The notes: generated from the sequence alone by a model not told the origin. A stretch of 64,000 nt of DNA from Microbacterium sp. cf332 (GCF_900102175.1 NZ_FNKN01000001.1:496001-560000), one strand, 5' to 3'. Shown: positions 27,697-38,766, counted from the first letter of the stretch. Program-made: numbers and translations.

Positions 27697-28050
27697 TCAG
27701 CTGCCGAGCAGCGACCCGCCCTGCGTGATCGAGTACGACAGGATGTTGAGCCAGAAGACCGCGGTGAGTCCCAACCCCGCGAGCAGGATGAGCGCGAACG
27801 ATCCCGCGCCGCGTCGGTGTCCGAGCGCGAACGCTCCCGCGAACACGAGTATCGGGAACACGATCGCGCTGCCGAGCACGGCCCAGCCGAGACCGTTGAG
27901 TCCGAGGACGCCGGTCGCCTGCGTCACGAGGTGCCCGACCGCGACCCACACCGCGTAGGCGTAGAACAGACCGAACGCGCCGGCGACCGTGGCGATCAGC
28001 CACGTCGGCGTTCGATGGGCGTGCTTCTCGGCAGACGTGTCGACGGTCAT
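27697..28050 (-). CDS. conserved membrane protein
   Basis: 117 residues with four hydrophobic helices (about residues 16-40, 50-70, 78-95, 95-112). No catalytic motif. The start overlaps the upstream stop by one base (TGATG), so the two proteins are made together and may form one complex. I do not recognise the family by name. Confidence 0.7.
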   Translation of the reverse strand: MTVDTSAEKHAHRTPTWLIATVAGAFGLFYAYAVWVAVGHLVTQATGVLGLNGLGWAVLGSAIVFPILVFAGAFALGHRRGAGSFALILLAGLGLTAVFWLNILSYSITQGGSLLGS

Positions 28051-28541
28051 CACAGCCCCGTTCCGAGCATCGCGAACGGCCAGGGGACGAGCAGCACCGC
28101 GCCGGCGACGAGCCAGACGAATCGGAGCCACGTAGCCCGCCCGCGCGTGAGGAGGAAGGTCACCCCGAACCAGACGGCCGGGGCGAGGATCGCGACGATG
28201 ATCGCGGGAACCGAGGCGGTCGGCGCCACGATGAAGCCGGCGATGTCGTTGAGCCGGAGACCGCCGACGATCCAGCCGACGGTATAGAGGAGGTAGATGC
28301 CGCCCAGCACGCCGAACGAGACGAGCGCGGCGCTGCTCATCGCGGGACGGCCCGCATCGGCCGTGCCGGGGTCGCCCGCGGACTCGAGGTCCTGCGCGGG
28401 CGCCGGCTCGCTCGGGTGCGTGGGCGGCGCGGCGGCATCCGACGGTCGCGATGCGAGCCCGGAGTCACGCGTCGGGGCCGACACGAGCGTCGGATCGTCG
28501 TCTCCCGCCCAGCTGAGGGCATCGTCATCGCGGCTCGTCAC
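28050..28541 (-). CDS. membrane protein with disordered acidic N terminus
   Basis: 163 residues. The first 65 or so are low-complexity (Pro, Ala, Asp, Ser), then three to four membrane helices beginning SSAALVSFGVLGGIYLLYTV. Function unknown. GTG start at 28541 is supported by a TACTCT -10 six bases upstream, with no ribosome site: a leaderless mRNA is likely. First gene of a two-gene unit. Confidence 0.72.
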   Translation of the reverse strand: MTSRDDDALSWAGDDDPTLVSAPTRDSGLASRPSDAAAPPTHPSEPAPAQDLESAGDPGTADAGRPAMSSAALVSFGVLGGIYLLYTVGWIVGGLRLNDIAGFIVAPTASVPAIIVAILAPAVWFGVTFLLTRGRATWLRFVWLVAGAVLLVPWPFAMLGTGL

Positions 28542-28547
28542 GGATTC

Positions 28548-28553
28548 AGAGTA
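28548..28553 (-). promoter_or_regulatory. -10 hexamer of a leaderless promoter
   Basis: TACTCT on the minus strand, six bases before GTG 28541. Confidence 0.5.
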
Positions 28554-28610
28554 GCGCGCGGCTCGAGGGCGGGGATCCGGTGCGGTGACGGCGGGCGCTC
28601 CCCCGCGGGG

Positions 28611-29357
28611 TCAGCGCCCGATCTGTCGACCGCCGCGCAGGACGAAGACGGCCACGCCGGCTGCGGCGACGCCGAGAGCGCCGGCCCACGGGCCCCAGAC
28701 GACGGGCTCCACGAGCTCGGTGCCGGAGCCGTCGCTCAGTGCACCCACTTGAACGGCATCGGTGCGTCCGGTGGTGTCCTGGGGCGGCACGACGGTGTTC
28801 AGCTCCGCGGAGCCCCCGACATCGGGGCCGCCCTCGACGTGCACCTCCTCCGTGGGCTGCGGGGTGGGTGCCGCAGCCGCATCCCTCGACCCGAGTCGCA
28901 GCAGGGCGCCCAGTCGCGCAGCCGTCGGAAGTCGGACATCGACCTCGCTCTCGACGCTCGGAACCTCGAGCGCGGGTGGCGCGGGTACTGCCGGGATCTC
29001 GATCGGAGGCACGCTCGGAGACGGGATCTCCGAGGGCTCCGGGCTCGGGATGGGCGGGGGCGTCGGGATCGTGGACGGCGAGCCGGACGGACCGGGCGAC
29101 GGAATCGATGACTCTTCCGGCTCCGGCGTCGGAACGGTCTCCTCCTCGCCGGGCGTGTCCTCGTCGTCTCCACTGCCATCGCCCTCGTCGCCGCCGGGCA
29201 GGGCCGGGGTCGCGATGTCGGACCGAGGAATCGTCTCGACCGCGTCGGAGGTGTCCGCCCACGCGGCGGGCGCGACCGTCACGCCGGTGATGACGCAGGC
29301 CGCCAGGCAGACCGCCCCCAGGCGCGTGCGCGGAGGACGCTCGGTCGGAGGGGACAT
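28611..29357 (-). CDS. secreted cell-surface protein with Pro/Ser/Glu stalk
   Basis: 248 residues. A signal peptide (LGAVCLAACVITGVTVAPAA, cleaved near WADT) is followed by an acidic Gly/Asp stretch, a stalk of repeated PSP/PEP steps (about residues 70-135), a short polar domain, and a C-terminal membrane anchor (GALGVAAAGVAVFVL) ending in a basic RGGRQIGR. No LPxTG sorting motif, so sortase attachment is not supported. Function unknown; a wall-spanning stalk is inferred. Confidence 0.72.
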   Translation of the reverse strand: MSPPTERPPRTRLGAVCLAACVITGVTVAPAAWADTSDAVETIPRSDIATPALPGGDEGDGSGDDEDTPGEEETVPTPEPEESSIPSPGPSGSPSTIPTPPPIPSPEPSEIPSPSVPPIEIPAVPAPPALEVPSVESEVDVRLPTAARLGALLRLGSRDAAAAPTPQPTEEVHVEGGPDVGGSAELNTVVPPQDTTGRTDAVQVGALSDGSGTELVEPVVWGPWAGALGVAAAGVAVFVLRGGRQIGR

Positions 29358-29364
29358 GCACTCC

Positions 29365-29370
29365 ATCGTA
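29365..29370 (-). promoter_or_regulatory. -10 hexamer of a leaderless promoter
   Basis: TACGAT on the minus strand, seven bases before ATG 29357. Confidence 0.5.
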
Positions 29371-29400
29371 AAACGTATCTGCGCGGACGTCGCACGCCGA

Positions 29401-29429
29401 AAGCCCGGCCCCTGATGGGGACCGGGCTT
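29401..29429 (-). terminator. terminator of the ilv operon
   Basis: 12-bp stem with one bulged A and a TGAT loop between ilvC and the promoter of the surface protein gene. Confidence 0.7.
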
Positions 29430-29504
29430 CCGTGGCACGAGGCCGAGCTCGGCGGGGTGCCGCCGAGGGTCACGGGGCGGGTGCGCACCGCCGCGGGAGG
29501 TGGG

Positions 29505-30566
<1,062 letters not shown>

Positions 30567-31076
30567 TCAGCCGCGCAGGACGCGCTCGGTGATGCTCTTG
30601 CCGCCGCGACCGATGGCGAGCAGACCCGACTGGGCGAGCTCCTTGATGCCGAAGGGCTCGAAGGCGCGCAGGATCGCGTCGATCTTGCCGCGGTCTCCGG
30701 TCACCTCGACCACCAGGGCGTCGGGGGCGTAGTCGACGATCGCGGCGCGGAACAGGTTCGCGACCTCGATGACGTTCGATCGGGTCTGGTTGTCGGCGCG
30801 CACCTTGATCAGGATGTGCTCGCGCTGCACCGACGACGAGAAGTCGAGCTCGACGATCTTGATGACGTTGACGAGCTTGTTCAGCTGCTTCGTGACCTGC
30901 TCGAGCGGCAGCTCCTCGACGTCGACGACGACGGTGATGCGCGAGAGACCCGGCACCTCGGTCACTCCGACCGCGAGCGACTCGATGTTGAAGCCGCGCC
31001 GGGCGAAGAGCCCGGCGACGCGGGTGAGCAGACCGGGCTTGTCCTCGACCAGGAGGCTCAGCACGTGACGCGACAT
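30567..31076 (-). CDS. ilvN: acetolactate synthase small (regulatory) subunit
   Basis: 169 residues. N-terminal ACT domain: HVLSLLVEDKPGLLTRVAGL and RRGFNIESLAVG, which binds valine for feedback inhibition, then the IlvN C-terminal domain. It activates and regulates the IlvB catalytic subunit. The start is one base past the ilvB stop (TGA-G-ATG), so the two subunits are translated in step. Confidence 0.96.
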   Translation of the reverse strand: MSRHVLSLLVEDKPGLLTRVAGLFARRGFNIESLAVGVTEVPGLSRITVVVDVEELPLEQVTKQLNKLVNVIKIVELDFSSSVQREHILIKVRADNQTRSNVIEVANLFRAAIVDYAPDALVVEVTGDRGKIDAILRAFEPFGIKELAQSGLLAIGRGGKSITERVLRG

Positions 31077-31077
31077 C

Positions 31078-32880
31078 TCAGTCCTCCTCGTCGAAAGCGG
31101 GCGCGTGCTCGCGCGCGTACTGGATGTAGCTGTTGCTGACACCCTGCGGGACCATCGGCCAGACCATCGCGTCGGCGCTCACGACGAAGTCGATCACGAC
31201 CGGGCGGTCGTTCGTCTCGAGGGCGAGCCGGATCGCTTCGTCGATCTGGTCCTCGGTCTCGACCCGGATGGCGAGGCAGCCGTAAGCCTCGCCGAGCTTG
31301 ACGAAGTCGGGGATGCGCGCCGTGCCGTGGCCGGTGTTGAGGTCGGTGTTGGAGTGACGGCCGTCGAAGAACAGCGTCTGCCACTGCCGCACCATGCCGA
31401 GCGACGAGTTGTTGATGATCGCGACCTTGATCGGGATCTGGTTGATCACGCAGGTGGCCAGCTCCTGGTTGGTCATCTGGAAGCAGCCGTCGCCGTCGAT
31501 CGCCCACACGACGCGGTCGGGCTGGGCCACCTTCGCGCCCATGGCCGCCGGCACCGCGTAGCCCATCGTTCCGGCGCCACCCGAGTTCAGCCACGAATTG
31601 GGGCGCTCGTACTTGATGAACTGCGCCGCCCACATCTGGTGCTGCCCGACGCCCGAGGCGTAGACGCCCTCCGGGCCCGTCAGCTCGCCGATGCGCTGGA
31701 TGACCTGCTGCGGCGAGAGGAGGCCGTCGGTGGTCGGTGCATAGCCGAGCGGGAACTCCTCGCGGAGGCCGTCGAGGTACGCCCACCATTCGGTCGTCTC
31801 GGGCTTTCCATCGCCGATCGTGCCCCGGAACGCCGACTCGAGGTCGACGAGCACGTCGCGCACGTCTCCCACGATCGGAACGTCCGCGAAACGGATCTTC
31901 GAGATCTCCGCCGGGTCGATGTCGACGTGGACGACCTTGGCATTCGGCGCGAACAGCGAGGCCTTGCCGGTCACGCGGTCGTCGAACCGCGCACCGAGAG
32001 CGACGATGAGGTCGGACTCCTGCAGGGCGAGCACGGCGGGCACCGTGCCGTGCATGCCGGGCATGCCGAGGTGCTGCGGGTGCGAGTCGGGGAACGCACC
32101 GCGCGCCATGAGCGTCGTGACGACCGGGGCTCCGGTCGCTTCGGCCAGGGTCAGCAGCTCCTCGGACGCGCGGCCCCGGATGACGCCGCCGCCGACGTAC
32201 AGCACGGGCTTGTGCGACTCGGCCAGCAGCTGGGCCGCGGCCTGGATCTGCTTGCCGTGGGCCTTGGTCACGGGCCGGTAGCCCGGGAGGTCGATCTTGG
32301 GCGGCCACACGAACGGTGCGGTGTTCTGCTGCGCGTCCTTCGTGATGTCGACGAGCACGGGACCGGGGCGACCGGTTCCCGCGATCTCGAACGCGGCGGC
32401 GATCGCGCCGGGGATCTCCTCGGCGGTCTTCACGAGGAACGAGTGCTTCGTGATCGGCATCGTAATGCCGACGATGTCGGCCTCCTGGAACGCGTCGGTG
32501 CCCATGAGGGTCGAGAACACCTGCCCCGTGATGCAGACGAGCGGCACGGAGTCCATGTAGGCGTCGGCGATCGCGGTGACGAGGTTCGTGGCGCCCGGCC
32601 CGGAGGTCGCGATGGCGACCCCGGTGCGGCCGGATGCGGCGGCGTACCCCTCGGCGGCGTGGCCGGCGCCCTGCTCGTGGCGGACGAGGATATGGCGCAC
32701 CGCCTCGTCGTCCATGAGCGGGTCGTAGACGGGCATGATCGCGCCGCCGGGAAGCCCGAACACCTCGGTGACCCCGAGGTTGTCGAGTGAGCGGACGACG
32801 GCTTCGGCGCCCGTCATCAGGGGTGCCGAAGGCGTGCGGGACGGCGGCCGGGGAATGGCCGCGGAGATGTCGGTGGACAT
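31078..32880 (-). CDS. ilvB: acetolactate synthase large (catalytic) subunit
   Basis: 600 residues of the ThDP-dependent family. [14 protein letters not shown] and [14 protein letters not shown] (catalytic Glu) in the Pyr domain; the ThDP motif [16 protein letters not shown] ... [12 protein letters not shown] in the C-terminal domain. It condenses pyruvate with pyruvate or 2-ketobutyrate. ATG 32880 follows GAGG; only 46 bases separate it from ilvD, too little for the leader attenuator often seen before ilvB in Actinobacteria, so ilvD and ilvB are probably one operon. Confidence 0.96.
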   Translation of the reverse strand: MSTDISAAIPRPPSRTPSAPLMTGAEAVVRSLDNLGVTEVFGLPGGAIMPVYDPLMDDEAVRHILVRHEQGAGHAAEGYAAASGRTGVAIATSGPGATNLVTAIADAYMDSVPLVCITGQVFSTLMGTDAFQEADIVGITMPITKHSFLVKTAEEIPGAIAAAFEIAGTGRPGPVLVDITKDAQQNTAPFVWPPKIDLPGYRPVTKAHGKQIQAAAQLLAESHKPVLYVGGGVIRGRASEELLTLAEATGAPVVTTLMARGAFPDSHPQHLGMPGMHGTVPAVLALQESDLIVALGARFDDRVTGKASLFAPNAKVVHVDIDPAEISKIRFADVPIVGDVRDVLVDLESAFRGTIGDGKPETTEWWAYLDGLREEFPLGYAPTTDGLLSPQQVIQRIGELTGPEGVYASGVGQHQMWAAQFIKYERPNSWLNSGGAGTMGYAVPAAMGAKVAQPDRVVWAIDGDGCFQMTNQELATCVINQIPIKVAIINNSSLGMVRQWQTLFFDGRHSNTDLNTGHGTARIPDFVKLGEAYGCLAIRVETEDQIDEAIRLALETNDRPVVIDFVVSADAMVWPMVPQGVSNSYIQYAREHAPAFDEED

Positions 32881-32926
32881 GGTGATGAACCTCGCTGGAG
32901 AAGAGGAGACGATGTCGGAGCCGAAG

Positions 32927-34633
32927 TCAGCCGGTGGTCGCGCCCTCCGCGGCGGAGCGCACGAGCTTGGAGTACTTGGCCAGGACGCCACGGGTATAGC
33001 GCGGGGGAAGAGGGGCCCAGCCGTCACGGCGGGCATTCAGCTCAGCCTCGTCGACGAGTAGGTTGAGGGAGCGAGCCGCGATATCGACCCGTATCAGATC
33101 ACCATCGCGCACGAATGCGATGGGACCTGCGTCCACCGCTTCGGGTGCTATGTGGCCGATGCACAGGCCGGTTGTGCCGCCTGAGAATCGTCCGTCCGTC
33201 AAGAGTAGTACATCTTTCCCGAGCCCGGCGCCCTTGATGGCCGCCGTGATGGCGAGCATCTCGCGCATACCGGGACCGCCCTTCGGGCCCTCGTAGCGGA
33301 TGACGATGACCGAGCCCGGCTCGATCTCGCCGTTGGCGACGGCGTCCATGGCCGCACGCTCGCGCTCGAACACGCGCGCCGGACCTTCGAACACCGCGGC
33401 GTCGAAGCCGGCCGTCTTCACGACCGCACCCTCCGGCGCGAGCGATCCGTGCAGGATCGTGATGCCGCCGCTGGCGTGGATCGGGTTGTCGAACGTGTGG
33501 ATGACCTTGCCGTCGAGGGGCTCGGGGTCGAGGTCGCGGAGGTTCTCCGCGAGCGTCTTGCCGGTCACCGTCAGCGCGTCGCCGTGGAGCAGACCCTCGT
33601 CGAGCATCGCCTTCATCACGACCGGAATGCCGCCGTGCCGGTCGACGTCGTTCATGACGTACTGTCCGAACGGCTTCATGTCGGCCACGTGCGGAGTCTT
33701 GTCGCCGATGCGGTTGAAGTCGTGCAGGCTCAGGTCGACCTCGGCCTCGCGGGCGATGGCCAGGAGGTGGAGGACCGCGTTGGTCGAGCCGCCGAGGGCC
33801 ATGACCAGCGCGATCGCGTTCTCGAAGGCCTCCTTCGTCAGGATGTCCTTCGTCGTGATGCCCTGGCGCAGGAGGTTGACGACGGCCTCGCCGGAGCGGT
33901 GGGCGTAGTAGTCGCGACGCCGGTCGGCCGAGGGCGGGGCTGCGGAGCCCGGCAGGCTGAGGCCGAGGGCCTCTCCGACGGACGCCATCGTGTTGGCGGT
34001 GTACATGCCGCCGCAGGCGCCTTCGCCGGGAACGATGGCGCACTCGATGCGCTTGAGGTCGGCTTCGCTCATCTTTCCCGCCCGGCAGGCGCCGACGCCC
34101 TCGAACGAGTCGATGATCGTGACGTCCTTCTCGGTGCCGTCGCTGAGCTTCACCCAGCCGGGCATCGTCGAGCCGGCGTAGAGGAAGACGCTCGAGAGGC
34201 CGAGGCGGGCGCTGGCCATCATCATGCCCGGGATCGACTTGTCGCAGCCCGCGAGCAGGACGGTGCCGTCGAGGCGCTCGGCCATGATGACGGCCTCGAC
34301 GGAGTCGGCGATGACCTCGCGCGAGACGAGGGAGAAGTGCATCCCCTCGTGCCCCATCGAGATGCCGTCCGAGACGGAGATCGTGCCGAACTGCAGCGGG
34401 TAGCCGCCGCCGGCGTGCACGCCCTCCTTGGCGCCCTGCGCGAGGCGGTCGAGGCTGAGGTTGCAGGGGGTGATCTCGTTCCAGCTCGAGGCGATGCCGA
34501 TCTGGGGCTTGTCCCAGTCCTCATCCCCCATGCCGACGGCACGGAGCATGCCTCGGGAGGTCGTGGCTTCGATGCCGTCGGTGACGGCACGACTGCGGGG
34601 CTTGATGTCGATGGTCTCGGAGCTGTCGGGCAT
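32927..34633 (-). CDS. ilvD: dihydroxy-acid dehydratase
   Basis: 568 residues. Iron-sulfur cysteines are in [25 protein letters not shown] and [34 protein letters not shown] near the C terminus is the family signature. It dehydrates dihydroxy acids in Val and Ile synthesis. A TAGAAT -10 sits six bases before ATG 34633, so the ilv operon mRNA seems to begin leaderless with this gene. Confidence 0.97.
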   Translation of the reverse strand: MPDSSETIDIKPRSRAVTDGIEATTSRGMLRAVGMGDEDWDKPQIGIASSWNEITPCNLSLDRLAQGAKEGVHAGGGYPLQFGTISVSDGISMGHEGMHFSLVSREVIADSVEAVIMAERLDGTVLLAGCDKSIPGMMMASARLGLSSVFLYAGSTMPGWVKLSDGTEKDVTIIDSFEGVGACRAGKMSEADLKRIECAIVPGEGACGGMYTANTMASVGEALGLSLPGSAAPPSADRRRDYYAHRSGEAVVNLLRQGITTKDILTKEAFENAIALVMALGGSTNAVLHLLAIAREAEVDLSLHDFNRIGDKTPHVADMKPFGQYVMNDVDRHGGIPVVMKAMLDEGLLHGDALTVTGKTLAENLRDLDPEPLDGKVIHTFDNPIHASGGITILHGSLAPEGAVVKTAGFDAAVFEGPARVFERERAAMDAVANGEIEPGSVIVIRYEGPKGGPGMREMLAITAAIKGAGLGKDVLLLTDGRFSGGTTGLCIGHIAPEAVDAGPIAFVRDGDLIRVDIAARSLNLLVDEAELNARRDGWAPLPPRYTRGVLAKYSKLVRSAAEGATTG

Positions 34634-34639
34634 TCTCGA

Positions 34640-34645
34640 ATTCTA
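34640..34645 (-). promoter_or_regulatory. -10 hexamer of a leaderless promoter (ilvDBNC)
   Basis: TAGAAT on the minus strand, six bases before ilvD ATG 34633. Confidence 0.6.
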
Positions 34646-34662
34646 TGCCCGCGGGCCCGGGC

Positions 34663-35454
34663 TCATTCTCCCGCGCGGGCCTCGGCGAGCCGCCCGAGCA
34701 CGGCCGCGAGCGCCGCGGCATCCGGCACCCGGTACCGCGCCGCCGTCTCGCCGCCGCCCACGCGGATGCCGACGTCGCCGGCCTCGAGCGAGCGCAGTGC
34801 GTCCTCGTCGGTCACATCGTCGCCGGCGAAGAGGACGACGTCGGCGCCGCTGCCGTCGCGCAGCGCGCGGACCGCCGAGTCCTTGCCCTCGTGACGCGAC
34901 GCGAACTCGAGGATGTCCTGCCCCGTGCGGCGGCGCCAGGCGGGCGCGCCCTCACGCACGAGGTCGTCGATCCGCGCGATCGCTTCCACCGCGCGGTCGC
35001 GGTCGGCGAGTCGCGTGTGCAGACCGAACCCGAAGCGCTTGTGTTCGATCCACGCGCCGTCGACGTCCGCGACGATCTCCTCGGCACGCGCCGTCAGAGC
35101 GTCGCGAAGGCCGGCATCGTCGTCACGGTCGTCGTCGGAGGTCGCGCCCGGGTGCCAGAACTCGGCACCGTGGGATCCGGCGAGATGAATGAGCGAGTCG
35201 TTCTCGCGCTCGGAGATCTCCGCGAGATGCTCCAGCGTCCGGCCCGACACGAGCGCGACGGTGGTGTCGGGTGCGTGCGAGAGCCGGCGGAGGGCGTCGC
35301 GCGCGGCAGGCAGCATCCGCGCCGACATGGGCTCGTCCACGAGGGGTGCGAGCGTGCCGTCGAAGTCGAGCGCGACGAGCAGATGCCGGGCCGATGCGGC
35401 GCGGGCGACCGCCTCGGCGATGCCCTCGTCCGGGGTGAACACGATCTCGCTCAT
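34663..35454 (-). CDS. otsB: trehalose-6-phosphate phosphatase
   Basis: 263 residues of the HAD superfamily: LVALDFDGTLAPLVDEP (nucleophile Asp), VALVSGRTLEHL, SHGAEFWHPG and FAGDDVTDEDAL (metal-binding Asp pair). It completes trehalose synthesis. The ATG overlaps the otsA stop by four bases (ATGA). Confidence 0.95.
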   Translation of the reverse strand: MSEIVFTPDEGIAEAVARAASARHLLVALDFDGTLAPLVDEPMSARMLPAARDALRRLSHAPDTTVALVSGRTLEHLAEISERENDSLIHLAGSHGAEFWHPGATSDDDRDDDAGLRDALTARAEEIVADVDGAWIEHKRFGFGLHTRLADRDRAVEAIARIDDLVREGAPAWRRRTGQDILEFASRHEGKDSAVRALRDGSGADVVLFAGDDVTDEDALRSLEAGDVGIRVGGGETAARYRVPDAAALAAVLGRLAEARAGE

Positions 35455-36932
35455 GCCCGGTGCTCCGCCTCGGTGGCGGCCGTCGAGACGGCCCGGGCGG
35501 TGGCGGCCGAGTCGGCGGGGCTGTTCGACCGTGCGGCCGTCGCGAGGGCCTCGAGGAATGTGCGCGACCAGTCGTCGACGTCGTGTTCGCGCACGCGCTT
35601 GCGCAGCGCCCTCATCCGCCGCCCCTGTTCGGCGGCCGGCATCTCGATCGCGCGGACGATCGCGTCCTTCATCCCGTCGATGTCGTGCGGGTTGATGCGG
35701 ACCGCGCTCGCGAGCTCGTCGGCCGCGCCGGCGAACTCGCTCAGCACCAGCACGCCGCGGTTGTCGACCCGGCTGGCCACGTACTCCTTGGCGACGAGGT
35801 TCATCCCGTCGCGGAGAGCCGTGACGAGCATGATGTCGGCCGCGAGGAACAGCGCGACCATCTCCTCGCGGGGGAACGCCTGGTGGAGGTAGCGGATCGC
35901 GCTGTGACCCCACGTGTCATGGTCGCCGTTGATGCGCGCGACGGTGAGCTCGATCTCGTCGCGCAGCTGGACGTACGACTCGACGCGCTCGCGGCTGGGG
36001 CTCGCGACCTGCACGAGCGTCGCGTCCTCGACCGAGACGCGCCCGTCCTGGATGAGCTCGCCGAACGCCTTGAGACGGTGGCGGATGCCCTTGGTGTAGT
36101 CGAGCCGGTCGACGCCGAGCAGCACCGTCTTGGGGTTGCCGAGGTCCTCGCGGATCTCGGCGGCACGGGCCTGGATGTCGGGGCGCTGCGCGAGCTCGAT
36201 GTAGTCGTCGGTCGAGATCGAGATCGGGAACGCCTTCGCCACGGCTGTGCGGTGACCACCGTCCGTAGCCGGAACGCGGATTCCGGTCGCCTTCGTCTCG
36301 AGCCGCAGCTGACGGCGGACGGCCCGCGCGAAGTTGCCCGCATCCGCCACCCGCTGGAACCCGATGACGTCGGCGCCCAGCAGACCCTCGAGCACCTGCT
36401 TGCGCCACGGCAGCTGCGAGTAGAGGCCGTGGGCGGGGAACGGGATGTGGTGGAAGTACCCGATCGTGAGGTCCGGACGCAGGTCGCGCAGCATCTTCGG
36501 CACGAGCTGCAGCTGATAGTCCTGCACCCAGACGGTGCCGCCCTCGGCGACGGCTGCGGCGGCGGCCTCGGCGAAGCGCAGGTTCACGCGCTGGTAGGCC
36601 TCCCACCAGTTGCGTCGATAACGCGGAGCCGCGATGACATCGTGGTAGAGCGGCCAGATGGTGTCGTTCGAGAAGCCCTCGTAGTAGTCCTCGACGTCGG
36701 CGGCGCTCAGGGCCACCGGCACGAGATGCATGCCGTCGAAGTCGAACGGCTCGAACTCGAGGTCGGGCTTGCCCGGCCAACCGACCCACGCTCCCTCGGT
36801 GCTGCGCATGACGGGCTCCAGGGCGGTGACGAGTCCTCCCGGGGAGCGACGCCATTCGCCCTCCTCACCACCGTCCGTGTTCCGGTCAACCGGAAGACGG
36901 TTGGCGACGACGACGAAATCAGCGGTGCTCAT
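35451..36932 (-). CDS. otsA: alpha,alpha-trehalose-phosphate synthase
   Basis: 493 residues, GT20 family. FVVVANRLPVDRNTD and the GGLVTAL loop at the N terminus; WVQDYQLQLVPKMLRDLRPD; IGYFHHIPFP; LLGVDRLDYTKGI and MNLVAKEYVASR in the C-terminal lobe. It makes trehalose 6-phosphate from UDP-glucose and glucose 6-phosphate, for osmotic and stress protection. GGAGG lies five bases upstream. First gene of otsA-otsB. Confidence 0.96.
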   Translation of the reverse strand: MSTADFVVVANRLPVDRNTDGGEEGEWRRSPGGLVTALEPVMRSTEGAWVGWPGKPDLEFEPFDFDGMHLVPVALSAADVEDYYEGFSNDTIWPLYHDVIAAPRYRRNWWEAYQRVNLRFAEAAAAAVAEGGTVWVQDYQLQLVPKMLRDLRPDLTIGYFHHIPFPAHGLYSQLPWRKQVLEGLLGADVIGFQRVADAGNFARAVRRQLRLETKATGIRVPATDGGHRTAVAKAFPISISTDDYIELAQRPDIQARAAEIREDLGNPKTVLLGVDRLDYTKGIRHRLKAFGELIQDGRVSVEDATLVQVASPSRERVESYVQLRDEIELTVARINGDHDTWGHSAIRYLHQAFPREEMVALFLAADIMLVTALRDGMNLVAKEYVASRVDNRGVLVLSEFAGAADELASAVRINPHDIDGMKDAIVRAIEMPAAEQGRRMRALRKRVREHDVDDWSRTFLEALATAARSNSPADSAATARAVSTAATEAEHRA

Positions 36933-37001
36933 GCATGCCTCCAGGCTGCGATCGGCGGTGACGCCAGCCTACCCGCGCTCCCGTCGACCCCTGCGGGCGA
37001 C

Positions 37002-37007
37002 TACGTT
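37002..37007 (+). promoter_or_regulatory. -10 hexamer of a leaderless promoter
   Basis: TACGTT, six bases before ATG 37014. Confidence 0.5.
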
Positions 37008-37013
37008 TGTGCT

Positions 37014-37271
37014 ATGCGCAAGTACCTTTTCGGCACCGGTCTCCTCTCCGCGATCACCGGCGGTGTGACGCTGCTGCGGTCGGCCCGCAACGACGAGCCG
37101 TTCACCTGGCGCACCGCCCTGGCGTGGCTCAGCTGGGGCATCACGATGGCCCTCGCGGTCGGTGCGGTCGTGGACAGCTACCGCGGTGCCCGCGGCCACC
37201 TGATCGACGGCGACTCGAAGGTCGATCGCGACAAGCTCTTCGCCGAGCGCGTCAAGCGCAACCGTCGCTGA
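37014..37271 (+). CDS. small membrane protein
   Basis: 85 residues. Two hydrophobic segments (about residues 5-22 and 35-53), then a charged tail DGDSKVDRDKLFAERVKRNRR. No recognised domain. Start supported by the -10 hexamer six bases upstream. Monocistronic. Confidence 0.6.
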   Translation: MRKYLFGTGLLSAITGGVTLLRSARNDEPFTWRTALAWLSWGITMALAVGAVVDSYRGARGHLIDGDSKVDRDKLFAERVKRNRR

Positions 37272-37288
37272 GCGACGCCACTCCCCCG

Positions 37289-37318
37289 CCGCCGTGCGCC
37301 TCATCGCGCGCACGGCGG
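37289..37318. terminator. bidirectional hairpin terminator
   Basis: 11-bp perfect stem (37289-37299 with 37308-37318) between the convergent small membrane protein and thiolase genes. Confidence 0.7.
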
Positions 37319-37326
37319 GGTGAGCG

Positions 37327-38511
37327 TCACCGGGTCAGGATGAGCGCCTCCCCCTGGCCTCCACCGCCGCAGAGCCCGGCCGCCGCGGTCCCCGAGCCGC
37401 GACGAGCCAGCTCATGGGCGAGGTGGACGACGAGGCGCGCGCCGGACGTGCCGATGGGATGCCCGAGCGCGATCCCGCCGCCGTCGACGTTCACGATGTC
37501 CGAGGCGACGCCGAGCCGCCGTTCCGAGGCCGCCACGACGGCGCCGAACGCCTCGTTGATCTCGATCAGGTCGAGATCCGACACCGCCAGCCCCTGCTTC
37601 GCGAGCGCTCGCTCGATCGCCGCGGCGGGCTGCTCGTGGAGCGAATTGTCGGGACCGGCGACCTGACCGTTGGCCCCGAGCGCCGCCAGCACCGACCATC
37701 CCTCCCGGTCCGCACGCTCGCGCGTGGTCAGGACGACCGCCGCGGCCCCGTCGGAGATCTGCGAGGCATTGCCGGCGGTGATCGCGCCGTCCGCGGCGAA
37801 CGCCGGACGCAGACCGGCGAGCGTCTCCACCGTCGTGTCGGGACGGATGCCCTCGTCGGTGTCGACGATCACGGTCCCGCCGCGACGCTGCGGCACCGAG
37901 ACCGGGGCGATCTCGGCCGCGAACCGCCCCGCGCTGCGCGCCGCGGCCGCGCGCTGATGCGACCGTGCGGCAACCGCATCCTGGTCTTCCCGGCTCACGT
38001 CGAAACGCGCATTGAGACGCTCGGTGGACGCCCCCATGCTCTCGCGGTCGTGCGCATCCGTCAGCCCGTCGAACGCGGCATGGTCGAGGACCTCGATCGA
38101 CCCGTACGACCACCCGGACCGCGAAGCGGGGAGCAGGTGGGGCGCTCGGCTCATCGATTCCATGCCACCCGCGACCACCACCTCCGCATCGCCGAGCGCG
38201 ATCATGCGCGCAGCGTCGATGATCGCGGTCAGCCCCGACAAGCAGACCTTGTTCACGCCGGACGCAGGCACATCCCAGCCGATGCCACCCGCGAGGGCTG
38301 CCTGACGGGCCGGGTTCTGGCCGTTCCCGGCGGGCAGGACCTGACCCATGACGACCGCCTGGACAGCGGTCGCCGGGACGCCGGAAGCGGAGAGCGCGCC
38401 GGCGATGGCGGCGCCGCCGAGTCGCGGCGCGGGGATCGACGCGAGACTCCCCTGTAGCCGACCCTGCGGCGTTCGTGCGGCGGCGACGATGACGATCTCG
38501 GGCGTGGTCAT
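37327..38511 (-). CDS. acetyl-CoA acetyltransferase (thiolase)
   Basis: 394 residues, thiolase length. Nucleophile Cys90 in VNKVCLSGL; GHPIGTSGAR carries the catalytic His near 349; CGGGGQGEALIL near the C terminus has the second Cys. Residues EINEAFGAV complete the set. The SGL/GGMESMS pattern favours a biosynthetic-type acetoacetyl-CoA thiolase, but fatty-acid roles cannot be excluded. TAGGCT lies six bases before ATG 38511. Confidence 0.92.
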   Translation of the reverse strand: MTTPEIVIVAAARTPQGRLQGSLASIPAPRLGGAAIAGALSASGVPATAVQAVVMGQVLPAGNGQNPARQAALAGGIGWDVPASGVNKVCLSGLTAIIDAARMIALGDAEVVVAGGMESMSRAPHLLPASRSGWSYGSIEVLDHAAFDGLTDAHDRESMGASTERLNARFDVSREDQDAVAARSHQRAAAARSAGRFAAEIAPVSVPQRRGGTVIVDTDEGIRPDTTVETLAGLRPAFAADGAITAGNASQISDGAAAVVLTTRERADREGWSVLAALGANGQVAGPDNSLHEQPAAAIERALAKQGLAVSDLDLIEINEAFGAVVAASERRLGVASDIVNVDGGGIALGHPIGTSGARLVVHLAHELARRGSGTAAAGLCGGGGQGEALILTR

Positions 38512-38517
38512 GAAGCC

Positions 38518-38523
38518 AGCCTA
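38518..38523 (-). promoter_or_regulatory. -10 hexamer of a leaderless promoter (thiolase)
   Basis: TAGGCT on the minus strand, six bases before ATG 38511. Confidence 0.5.
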
Positions 38524-38552
38524 GAAGCGCGCGCGCCTTGCGAGCGACAACA

Positions 38553-38594
38553 CACGAAGGCCTCGCAACTGGCGAGAGTTGCGAGGCCTTCGTG
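38553..38594 (-). terminator. terminator of tRNA-Lys
   Basis: Perfect 18-bp stem with a six-base loop, one base past the encoded CCA; strong enough also to insulate the thiolase promoter. Confidence 0.82.
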
Positions 38595-38595
38595 C

Positions 38596-38671
38596 TGGTG
38601 CACCCCCTCGGACTCGAACCGAGAACCCACTGATTAAGAGTCAGTTGCTCTGCCGATTGAGCTAGAGGTGC
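38596..38671 (-). tRNA. tRNA-Lys (anticodon CTT)
   Basis: Minus-strand cloverleaf: acceptor GCACCTC/GGGGTGC with one T-G pair, D stem GCTC, anticodon loop CTCTTAA giving CTT, T arm with GGTTCGAGTCC. Discriminator A and encoded CCA. A TAACGT -10 lies at 38709-38704. Confidence 0.95.
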
Positions 38672-38754
38672 AGGCTGTTCGCGGTGAAGCGAACCGAGGA
38701 GAAACGTTACCACCACTTGCCGTCACATCGCCAATCGAGGCCCCGGGCGCGTCG

Positions 38755-38760
38755 TATCCT
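38755..38760 (+). promoter_or_regulatory. -10 hexamer of a leaderless promoter (phosphatase gene)
   Basis: TATCCT, six bases before GTG 38767. Confidence 0.55.
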
Positions 38761-38766
38761 GGAGCC

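Noticed and set aside
28611..29357. LPxTG sortase substrate
   Set aside because: There is a signal peptide and C-terminal helix, but no LPxTG-like motif before it.
32881..32926. Leader-peptide attenuator before ilvB
   Set aside because: Only 46 bases separate ilvB from ilvD, with no leader peptide or hairpin pair.
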